14,748 nt of DNA, from NCBI GenBank assembly GCA_003445035.1, contig DLVV01000077.1:3244-17991 (forward strand), read 5' to 3'. The translations under genes and the position numbers were made by a program. Numbering within the stretch: position 1 is the stretch's first letter; each line of letters opens with the position of its first letter. This DNA is from Planctomycetaceae bacterium. GTDB taxonomy: Bacteria > Planctomycetota > Planctomycetia > Planctomycetales > Planctomycetaceae. This document shows, piece by piece, positions 6,952 through 13,680 of the stretch. The notes under the pieces are model-generated. The model worked only from the letters and a program-made list of their open reading frames with translations, was not told the DNA's origin and did not search any database.

Positions 6952-9627
6952 ATGGCCAGGTTGTTCTACGTGAAGCGTGGGGAGCGGGTCGTCGGGCCGA
7001 CCGCCCTGGTGACTTTGCGGCAACACGCCGAATCGGGGCGGCTGCGGAAAACCGACCTGGTGGGCGAGTCTGAGGATGGTCCGTGGCGAGCGGCAACCGG
7101 GTGGGATGAGTTGGCCCGTTTTCTGGCTTCGTCCGTGGAGGACAATTCGGAATGGGATCGAGCTGTCGACGAACAGGAAGCCCACCCGCTCTCCCCGGCT
7201 CAGTCGACGTTTCGGCCCACGGTGGGGCCGCCCGGTAGTCGGCGTTGGGTTCTGCTGGGCGTCGGGATGTTGCTGTTGGTGGGCGGAGGTGGCCTGGTGA
7301 TGTTTCTGTCCGGGGGGGCTGGAGATGAGGATTCGTCAACTCCGCCGCCTCAGCCGGTCGTTTTGCTTGGGGGAGGTGATCACTTCAAGCGGGCACAGCG
7401 ACTGGACGCCGCCGGGCGGGTCCTGGATCGGGCGGACGCGTGGGTGTCGGATGACCAGGCGGTTGAGGATGACGGCCTGTCTGAGCGGAAAAATGAACTG
7501 AGATCCACAGCTGAGGAACTCGGTGAGAGCTCGGTCGTGGCCAGGGAGTGCCTGAGAATCGATGATCTGTTGGATCGGTACACCAGCGTCCGTCTCAAGC
7601 TCGAGGAGGCTCGGCAGGAGTTTGTGGACCTTGACCCTGTCTCGCCACGTTACGTCGATCTTGGTGTCGCCGCTTCTGATGCTCGTCGGATTGGAGTCGC
7701 AAGGCTGACTCGCTCGGCCGACGAGTTCATCGAAGTGCTCCGTCTGGCGCAGGATGAACAGGCCGCCCTGGGACGGCTGGTCCCGATGTCGCAGGCCGAC
7801 TTTGATCGTTCGACGTTGGTCATGCCCCTGAAGTCGACATCTCCCCGGAGCCGGCTGCTGGCCCTGGCCAATTACCACGCCCATCTCAGAAGTTCCGGGA
7901 AGGCACGCCAGGAACGTCAACGGTTGGGTGATGAACGGACTTCACAGACGGTGACCAAAAATCGGAAATCCACCGCCGCGGCACCTGCGTTGTTGAAGAC
8001 AGCCGCCCAGTTGAAGGCGGCGGTTGACGAACTCGGCAGTCGTAACGGTTCCCGGGTCATCCTGGCCTGGAATCCCACGCACGACTGTTTCTGGAGGGCC
8101 TCGGACAAGGGGGCCGTGGAACAGGTTGATCCTCTGCAAGCGGTCGGAATGTCCCTTTGGCCCGGAAATGACAACTCATTGAAGGTGCAGGTTCCGTCCG
8201 TGATCCTCGAGCAGCTGACCGCGTGGATCGGGGAACAGCGTCAGGCCGCCCGCAAACTTGCCGGGGAAAAGCCCCAGGGAGAGCGACCTCTGTATTTCGT
8301 CTCGAAACAGGCCAGGCGGCGTTTCCTCACGACCGGGCACTGGGGGTTTCAGCCTGAGGTGATCGTGGCCGGTGAACTGGGGATGGATACGGGACCATCA
8401 TCGGGACGACCGGTGTTGACCGTCGATGCGGTTGCCGTCGGCGTGGCGCCGACCCGGGCAACGCTGGCCTACAACCGCAAACATTGGGGGCTGCTGGGGC
8501 GAGTCATCCGTGGCGACGGTTCGTTCGCTGTGACGCTGCATCAGCCGAAGACAATCCGGTTGATGGGGGGCCAAGAGGGGCCGGAATTTGATCCCTACGG
8601 TGGCCTGGGAGCTGACAAGTCCGGCGGTGGCGAATTGGGTTACCTCCGGATGCTTCTCCACAGCAGTGAGGCGGACATCAAAACAATCAACGAATCCATC
8701 ACTGCGCGGATGCGGGCTGCCGTGAAGAAGACCGGGGCCATTTTGCCCGCGGTGACACTCGCTCGCCTGGAACAGGGGTTGGTGTCGCAGGTCGGAAACA
8801 AGCAGGCCAAGATCGATGCGAGGACGATTGGCGGGGCCGGAATCAGATCCCTGGTGGGGGTGCTTCGACTGGCCGAGGGCAGCAGCAGGCTGTATTCGGA
8901 TGGAGCCCTGTACGCCTACAACTTTGCGGCGATGGGGACCTCGCTCTCACGCAAGGGGCGATCGCTGTTCGATTCGGAGATTCGCAACCGGATTCTGGTC
9001 TTCGTGGTGGCTCGAGACGGGATCTGGCTGATGTCGAGTCGTGAACTCTGTGAACTGGCCGAGAAGGCACTGCCGCGTGCCGGGTTCTATTCCACGGGGG
9101 ACCGGAAACCCCTGGTGCCGGCCGACCGTGACCCGGACGTGCTCGTCTTCGAACCGTCGGTCCCACCCGCCCCGTTGGATCCCAAGGCACCACGGGTTCC
9201 GGTGCCGATCGTCGAGCCCGACGATGCTGACGGCCAGGCCGCCTGCCGCAAGCATGTTGCCCAGCGGGCCGCCGCTTACCAGGTGGCCCTGGAAACACAT
9301 CACCAGAACATCAAGAACGGTGTCTACAAGGCGGACACGGCGTGGCGAGAGTTTCAGCAGGCGACGGCCGAGTGGGAACGGTTCAAGGCCGCCACCGAAC
9401 AGCAGTTGATGCTGAGAAAAAAACGGTTGGGCCAGAGCATCAAGTTGCGCGAGGAACAGCATCCGCTGTGGAATCAGCTTGCCCGCTCAGCGTTCGATGG
9501 GGTCAAGGGGCGGGCGGGCCGTGCCGAGAAGAATGTGGCCAATGGTGTTACGGTTCCGCGAGACTGTGCCCTGCTGCCGGTCATCCGCGAGGCCCTGGAG
9601 TTCATGCTCACCGGAGACGACAAGTGA
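6952..9627 (+). CDS. Large membrane-anchored protein with N-terminal GYF_2-like domain, function unknown
   Basis: This 891-residue protein starts at ATG 6952, nine bases after GGGAG. Residues 3-58 look like a GYF_2 (DUF4339) domain: LFYVKRGERVVGPTALVTLR, then the basic helix turn SGRLRKTDLVG, then DGPWRAATGW. A proline-rich linker follows, with one membrane helix at about 99-119 (VLLGVGMLLLVGGGG). After a PPPQP spacer comes a long charged helical region (about 144-330), then a mixed domain of about 350-740 that I cannot assign. It includes a Gly-rich segment (DPYGGLGADKSGGGELGY) and a proline-rich linker near 735-755. A probable coiled coil lies at about 763-845. With the GYF_2 domain in the cytoplasm, most of the protein would lie outside it. 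No catalytic motif was seen. Its stop overlaps the lipoprotein start by four bases, so the two probably work together. Confidence 0.85.
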   Translation: MARLFYVKRGERVVGPTALVTLRQHAESGRLRKTDLVGESEDGPWRAATGWDELARFLASSVEDNSEWDRAVDEQEAHPLSPAQSTFRPTVGPPGSRRWVLLGVGMLLLVGGGGLVMFLSGGAGDEDSSTPPPQPVVLLGGGDHFKRAQRLDAAGRVLDRADAWVSDDQAVEDDGLSERKNELRSTAEELGESSVVARECLRIDDLLDRYTSVRLKLEEARQEFVDLDPVSPRYVDLGVAASDARRIGVARLTRSADEFIEVLRLAQDEQAALGRLVPMSQADFDRSTLVMPLKSTSPRSRLLALANYHAHLRSSGKARQERQRLGDERTSQTVTKNRKSTAAAPALLKTAAQLKAAVDELGSRNGSRVILAWNPTHDCFWRASDKGAVEQVDPLQAVGMSLWPGNDNSLKVQVPSVILEQLTAWIGEQRQAARKLAGEKPQGERPLYFVSKQARRRFLTTGHWGFQPEVIVAGELGMDTGPSSGRPVLTVDAVAVGVAPTRATLAYNRKHWGLLGRVIRGDGSFAVTLHQPKTIRLMGGQEGPEFDPYGGLGADKSGGGELGYLRMLLHSSEADIKTINESITARMRAAVKKTGAILPAVTLARLEQGLVSQVGNKQAKIDARTIGGAGIRSLVGVLRLAEGSSRLYSDGALYAYNFAAMGTSLSRKGRSLFDSEIRNRILVFVVARDGIWLMSSRELCELAEKALPRAGFYSTGDRKPLVPADRDPDVLVFEPSVPPAPLDPKAPRVPVPIVEPDDADGQAACRKHVAQRAAAYQVALETHHQNIKNGVYKADTAWREFQQATAEWERFKAATEQQLMLRKKRLGQSIKLREEQHPLWNQLARSAFDGVKGRAGRAEKNVANGVTVPRDCALLPVIREALEFMLTGDDK
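9613..9616 (+). promoter_or_regulatory. Ribosome binding site deciding the GTG start of the lipoprotein
   Basis: GGAG lies seven bases before GTG 9624 and within the last codons of the GYF_2 gene. This favours GTG 9624 over GTG 9630 and over the much longer upstream extension of the same frame to 9342. Confidence 0.5.
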
Positions 9628-10631
9628 TCGTGACCTCGGATTGGCCGAACTTCGGTCGGCGTTGTCTCCGGCTGGTTGTCGTAATCTGGGGGATTGCCCT
9701 CGTGGGGGCCGTGCCCGGGTGCGCCGGTTCGGAGCAAACCGGAGAAGGGGGGGATGCGTCGGAGATTGGAAACCAACGGTCTGACGAGGTCGAGCAGATT
9801 GCGGCCGCGATGGAGGTGGCACTGAAGGAGGCTGACCTGGGGGCCTGGCGTATTGTCGAGCCGGTGACGTTTCGGTTTGGAGTGTCGGCCGAGACTCGCT
9901 CGTCACGGGTTGCCACGATTGCGTTCACCTGCATGTTTTCGATCAAGATCGAGAATGAAAAACGCGAGAACCTGGTGCGGAACAACGGTCGCCTGGTGTA
10001 TCACCAGGATCAGTGGAAACTGCAGCAGGTCGGAGTGGCCTTCAAGTTCTTTGACGAGGACAATTTCACCGACGAGTCCGACCTGTTGGTGACGGAGGTG
10101 ACCGACGACGAAAAACTGACCGTGTTGAAGGGCCTGTGGAAGGTGACCGTGCGTGACACCGTGGCCGTGCAGATGGCTGAAAAACAGTACGAGCAAGAGG
10201 CTGCGAAGCAGGAGGCTGAGAAAGCCAAGGCAGTCGAGGAGGCCGAGGAGGAAGCAAAACAGGTTGCCAGGAAGGCCAAGGTCGATGCTCTGACCGAAGC
10301 GGCTCGAATCGAAGTGATGGCCCGCAGGCTCTCGAAGATTGCCAAGACGTCCGGTGCTGATCTGGAGGGGCGCGTCGAGGGCGTGGATGACCTGGAATTG
10401 ATCGGCGGTGTGGACGTGTCGGTCGAAATGGCCGACGACCGGTTCCGGGGCGAAGTGACCTTCCGGGCCACGCCTCGAGACGTCGTCGTCGAATACGCGG
10501 CGACCCGGTTCGGTCGGCCATGGGTCTACGGTGGCCTGGCAGCCGGTGGAGGTTGGGATGGGGCAACTCGATCCGCCCTCTCGGCCTATCTCGACAAGCG
10601 GCTGATCGATTCGAGGGCGACAGGGAAGTGA
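9624..10631 (+). CDS. Putative lipoprotein with central Glu/Lys/Ala coiled coil, function unknown
   Basis: The likely product is 335 residues from GTG 9624, overlapping the previous stop as GTGA. The frame runs open back to 9342, but that part lies inside the GYF_2 gene and reads as a shadow. The N terminus is a lipoprotein-type signal: an arginine-containing n-region, a hydrophobic core (LVVVIWGIALVGAV) and a lipobox-like VPGC with the cysteine at residue 33. The proline at -2 is unusual, so a Sec signal or uncleaved anchor is possible. Residues about 50-180 look like a mixed alpha/beta domain (for example NGRLVYHQDQWKLQQVG). A highly charged coiled coil follows at about 184-235, rich in EAEKAK and EEAEEEAK repeats, and then a small C-terminal domain. 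No known family was recognised. It is coupled to both the GYF_2 gene and sulfatase 2, and would be anchored to a membrane facing the periplasm. Confidence 0.8.
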   Translation: MIVTSDWPNFGRRCLRLVVVIWGIALVGAVPGCAGSEQTGEGGDASEIGNQRSDEVEQIAAAMEVALKEADLGAWRIVEPVTFRFGVSAETRSSRVATIAFTCMFSIKIENEKRENLVRNNGRLVYHQDQWKLQQVGVAFKFFDEDNFTDESDLLVTEVTDDEKLTVLKGLWKVTVRDTVAVQMAEKQYEQEAAKQEAEKAKAVEEAEEEAKQVARKAKVDALTEAARIEVMARRLSKIAKTSGADLEGRVEGVDDLELIGGVDVSVEMADDRFRGEVTFRATPRDVVVEYAATRFGRPWVYGGLAAGGGWDGATRSALSAYLDKRLIDSRATGK

Positions 10632-12097
10632 TGTCACGAAGCCTTGTTAGCGTGGTGCTGTGGCTGGTCCTGGCCGTTTGCGGACGGGCTGCAGAACGTC
10701 CCAACGTGGTCGTGTTTTTGGTCGATGACCTGGGGTGGACCGACCTGGGGTGCTGCGGCAGCGACCTGTACCAGACACCCCACATCGATCGCCTGGCCGC
10801 ATCGGGGATGCGTTTCACCGCCGCCTACGCCGCCTGCACGGTCTGCTCGCCGACCCGGGCGGCGTTGATGACCGGCATGTACCCGGCGAGGTTGAATCTC
10901 ACCGACTGGATCGACGGGATGTGGGAGAACCTGGCTCCGGCCCGACGGGCTCGGCACCCGTTGCGGCCTCCTGAATGGACTCAACGGCTCGAACACCGGT
11001 ATGTGACTTTGCCCGAGGTGCTGCGGCGGGCCGGGTATCGAACCGCCCACATCGGCAAGTGGCACCTCACACCACGCTCGGACGACCCAGCGGTGCTGTC
11101 GAAATTCTATCCCGACCGTCACGGTTTTGAGGTCAACATCTCCGGCAACCAGTGGGGAGCACCGGGGAGCTACTTCTGGCCTTATCGCCGTGGCAAAAAG
11201 AAGGACGATATCGGAGCCCGTGTGAAGAACTTCCCGGATTCCCGAACGACTCGCGGCAGGTATCTCACTGACATGCTGGCCGATCAGGCGGTGGGGTTGA
11301 TCGAGAAGTGGAAGGATTCGCCGTTCTTCCTGCACATTGCTCACTACGCCGTGCACACTCCGATCCAGGGGCGGAAGGACCTGGTCGAGAAGTACCGGAA
11401 GAAGATCACACCTGGCCATCGGCATCGAAATGCACAGTACGCCGCGATGGTCGAGAGTGTCGACGAGAGCGTGGGGAGGGTGGTGTCGACGCTGGGACGC
11501 CTTGGGCTGTCCAAAGACACGTTGATCATCTTCACCTCCGACAACGGGGGATTGATCCATGCCCGCAACGGCCCCACCGACAATCGGCCGCTGCGAGCCG
11601 GGAAAGGGTCGGCTTACGAGGGAGGTGTTCGGGTGCCGGCCATCGTCTCGTGGCCCGGTCGCATCAAGCCCGGTGCCATTAGCAGGGAACCGGTGATCAC
11701 CTGCGACTGGCACCCGACGGTCCTGGAAGTCGCCGGGGTGTCGCGTGTCGCTGGTCAAAACGACGACGTCGATGGGGTGTCGCTGGTGCCGCTGTTGATG
11801 GCGTCGCGCGGTGTGGTGGAACGTCGCGACCTGTTCTGGCATTACCCTCACTATCACCGGGGGGGTGCCACGCCGTATTCGGCGATCCGGTCGGGGCCGT
11901 GGCGACTGATCGAGTTCTACGAAGGACGACGGATCGAGTTGTATCACCTGGAACGTGACCTGTCGGAGAAGATCGACCTGGTCAAGACGCATCCCGCAAA
12001 GGCCGCCGAACTGCTCAAACGGCTTCGCCAGTGGCGCAAGCGGGTCGGAGCACAGGACCCGAGACCCAATCCCGCGTTTCAGTCGCGGTCCAGGTGA
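10631..12097 (+). CDS. Secreted formylglycine-dependent sulfatase 2
   Basis: ATG 10631 shares its A with the lipoprotein stop (TGATG) and has AGGGA just upstream, giving 488 residues. The frame extends to 10520, but that part lies inside the lipoprotein gene. A short Sec signal (LVSVVLWLVLAVCGRAAE, about 4-22) precedes a complete sulfatase domain. D32/D33 lie in FLVDDLGWTDLG. C72 lies in CSPTR, the formylglycine motif. K143 and H145 lie in HIGKWHL, H242 in HYAVHTPIQ, D303/N304 in FTSDNGG and K324 in RAGKGSAYEGG. All catalytic positions are intact. It differs from sulfatase 1 in the FGly motif (CSPTR versus CWPTR), in C-terminal context and in length, so the two probably belong to different subfamilies and take different sulfate esters. 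It is the last gene of the block and ends 24 bases from the convergent DUF1501 gene. Confidence 0.95.
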   Translation: MSRSLVSVVLWLVLAVCGRAAERPNVVVFLVDDLGWTDLGCCGSDLYQTPHIDRLAASGMRFTAAYAACTVCSPTRAALMTGMYPARLNLTDWIDGMWENLAPARRARHPLRPPEWTQRLEHRYVTLPEVLRRAGYRTAHIGKWHLTPRSDDPAVLSKFYPDRHGFEVNISGNQWGAPGSYFWPYRRGKKKDDIGARVKNFPDSRTTRGRYLTDMLADQAVGLIEKWKDSPFFLHIAHYAVHTPIQGRKDLVEKYRKKITPGHRHRNAQYAAMVESVDESVGRVVSTLGRLGLSKDTLIIFTSDNGGLIHARNGPTDNRPLRAGKGSAYEGGVRVPAIVSWPGRIKPGAISREPVITCDWHPTVLEVAGVSRVAGQNDDVDGVSLVPLLMASRGVVERRDLFWHYPHYHRGGATPYSAIRSGPWRLIEFYEGRRIELYHLERDLSEKIDLVKTHPAKAAELLKRLRQWRKRVGAQDPRPNPAFQSRSR

Positions 12098-12121
12098 CGT
12101 GAGGGCGGGCTGGCAGGCGGT

Positions 12122-13504
12122 CTAATACAGTTCGCCAACAGGCTGCCGGTTGCTCTCGACCAGGTACCTCGGACGACCATTGAAATCGGAAACCTTGATC
12201 CCGTTGGTGTCTATTCCCAGGTTCTGGTAGAGCGTGGCAAAGACCTCCTGCACGTGGACAGGTCTCGAGGCGGGCACGCCGCCGACCCGGTCACTCTCGC
12301 CGACGATGCGACCACCCTGGATGCCGCCTCCGGCCATCAGCACCGACTGGGTTCCGGGCCAATGATCTCGTCCCCCCTTGCCGTTGATTCGGGGCGTTCG
12401 CCCGAATTCCCCCCAGACGATCACGGTGGTCGTTTCCAGCAGACCGCGTTCCTCGAGATCCTCCAGGAAGACCGCCACCGAGTGGTCAAAGACCGGGAGG
12501 TACTTCCTGGAGAGAAATTCGATTGAGCCTTCACGGTTCGAGTGCCAGTCCCAGGCGCCGAAACCGACGGTCACACAGCGGACGCCCGCTTCGATCAGAC
12601 GCCGTGCCAACAGCAGTCTCTGAGGGTCCTGCGGTGCACCTCCGAAGCTGGAATGGGTGGCCTGGAGTTTGCCGTAGCGGTCGCGGGTCGACCGGTTTTC
12701 CTTTTCGAGTTCCATGGCCTCGACCAGCCGATTGCTGGTCAGCAGGCCAAAGGCGCGGTCCTGGAAGGCATCGAGATTGTCGGGCTGCTTGTGGTCACGA
12801 TGTCGACGGAGCGTCTCGAGCAACGATCGCCGGCTTCCCAGGCGAGTTTTGTTGGCGCCGTTGAGCACCAGGTCCTTCTTGATGTCTCCTTCGGAAGCAA
12901 AGGGGATGTGTTCCAGTCCGGTGAAACCGGGCCACGATTCCCGCCCTGACGCATCATGCAAGCCGCGGTTGCGGTAGGGGCCGTAGCTGATCGGTGGCGA
13001 CGCGTCGACATAGGGCAGCATCCCACCGGGTCCTGGCCCCAGGATCCGTGAGGCGACCGAACCGAAGGTCGGCCAACCCCCGGCGGGTTCGTTGTCGCCG
13101 TTGCGACCGCCCGGCCGGCCACTGTAACACTGGAACGACTCGTGACGGTTCTGCATTCCCGTCAGCGTGCGGACCACCGAGAACCGATGTGCCGTTGCCG
13201 AAAGCCGGGGAAGCAGTTCACAGAACTGGACGCCGGGGAGAGCCGTTGAGATTGGCGAGAACGAACCTCGAATTTCCTTCGGCGAGTCCGGCTTGGGGTC
13301 GAAGGTCTCGTGCTGAGTGGGACCACCACAGAGGTAGATCATCACGACCGAGCGGGGCAGGTCCCGCTCGGGTGTTGTGCGTGCGGCTTCGAGAATCCGC
13401 GGCAAGGTGATCCCGGCCACACCCAGTGACCCCACGCGGAGAAAGCTGCGGCGGGACAGGCCGTCACAGAAGCCGCCCAGGGAAGGGCCGGGGATTGTCA
13501 GCAC
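12122..13504 (-). CDS. DUF1501-family protein with Tat-type signal
   Basis: This 460-residue protein reads from GTG 13504; no ATG opens the frame nearby and GGA lies about nine bases upstream. The N terminus has a twin-arginine signal (LSRRSFLRVGSLGVAG at 16-31) ending near LEA. The DUF1501 fold follows, with the typical YLCGGPTQHETFDPKPD (57-73), FGAWDWHSN (315-323), VWGEFGRTPRINGKGGRDHW (363-382) and ATLYQNLGID (423-432). The family is related to alkaline-phosphatase-like and sulfatase-like proteins. It is massively expanded in Planctomycetota, usually next to PSD1/DUF1553 genes, and has no proven activity. Here no PSD1 gene is adjacent. The product is predicted to be exported folded. The gene converges on sulfatase 2 with 24 bases between stops and no visible terminator hairpin, and is divergent from the PQQ-like gene. 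Confidence 0.94.
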   Translation of the reverse strand: MLTIPGPSLGGFCDGLSRRSFLRVGSLGVAGITLPRILEAARTTPERDLPRSVVMIYLCGGPTQHETFDPKPDSPKEIRGSFSPISTALPGVQFCELLPRLSATAHRFSVVRTLTGMQNRHESFQCYSGRPGGRNGDNEPAGGWPTFGSVASRILGPGPGGMLPYVDASPPISYGPYRNRGLHDASGRESWPGFTGLEHIPFASEGDIKKDLVLNGANKTRLGSRRSLLETLRRHRDHKQPDNLDAFQDRAFGLLTSNRLVEAMELEKENRSTRDRYGKLQATHSSFGGAPQDPQRLLLARRLIEAGVRCVTVGFGAWDWHSNREGSIEFLSRKYLPVFDHSVAVFLEDLEERGLLETTTVIVWGEFGRTPRINGKGGRDHWPGTQSVLMAGGGIQGGRIVGESDRVGGVPASRPVHVQEVFATLYQNLGIDTNGIKVSDFNGRPRYLVESNRQPVGELY

Positions 13505-13541
13505 GGTTTCAGATCCATCAGTGTCACTATTCGGTGAAGCG

Positions 13542-13547
13542 ATTATG
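13542..13547 (-). promoter_or_regulatory. Possible -10 box for the DUF1501 gene
   Basis: On the minus strand this reads CATAAT, five of six matches to TATAAT, 37 bases before GTG 13504. No good -35 box was found at 16-18 bases spacing, so the assignment is weak. Confidence 0.2.
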
Positions 13548-13605
13548 CGGAATCGGCAGGTCCGGCGAAAGATTGATCACGTGGGCGTGCGGGGTGCCTG
13601 CTGGT

Positions 13606-13617
13606 TCGACGAGTCGA
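13606..13617. repeat. Dyad TCGAC-ga-GTCGA upstream of the PQQ-like gene
   Basis: TCGAC and GTCGA are perfect inverted arms around two bases. They directly abut TAGGAT (13618-13623), which could be a -10 box for the plus-strand gene. A repressor site overlapping a promoter is possible but unproven. Confidence 0.25.
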
Positions 13618-13635
13618 TAGGATCTCCGTAGCTGT

Positions 13636-13655
13636 ACCACGGAGTGGACCGTGGT
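13636..13655. repeat. Perfect 7-bp inverted repeat in the PQQ-like gene leader
   Basis: ACCACGG (13636-13642) and CCGTGGT (13649-13655) pair perfectly with a six-base loop (AGTGGA), ending 25 bases before ATG 13681. In RNA it would form a compact hairpin just upstream of the ribosome binding region (GGAGAAAG near 13665). It may be a leader structure or an operator. Confidence 0.4.
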
Positions 13656-13680
13656 CTGGTGAATGGAGAAAGAAGTCCTC

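Larger units (their letters stand above)
4696..12097 (+). other. Putative six-gene operon with two sulfatases around an unknown membrane/lipoprotein pair
   Basis: Six same-strand genes follow with junctions of +3, +11, +13, -4 and -1 bases. In order they are small membrane protein, YbjQ family, sulfatase 1, GYF_2-anchored protein, lipoprotein and sulfatase 2. The last two junctions use overlapping stop and start codons (GTGA at 9624-9627, TGATG at 10629-10633), which suggests translational coupling. No terminator-like hairpin is seen inside the block. Flanking genes on both sides are on the opposite strand. Co-transcription is inferred from spacing only. Confidence 0.75.

Noticed and set aside
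9342..9623. N-terminal extension of the lipoprotein frame
   Set aside because: It lies inside the GYF_2 gene in another frame and reads as non-protein-like. The lipoprotein signal and ribosome site place the start at 9624.
10634..11992. 452-codon minus-strand frame
   Set aside because: It is entirely antisense to sulfatase 2, with low-complexity Arg, Pro, His and Gln-rich composition and no family signature. Such frames are common opposite GC-rich genes.
12098..12121. Shared bidirectional terminator between sulfatase 2 and DUF1501
   Set aside because: The 24 bases contain no convincing inverted repeat or T/A-runs.
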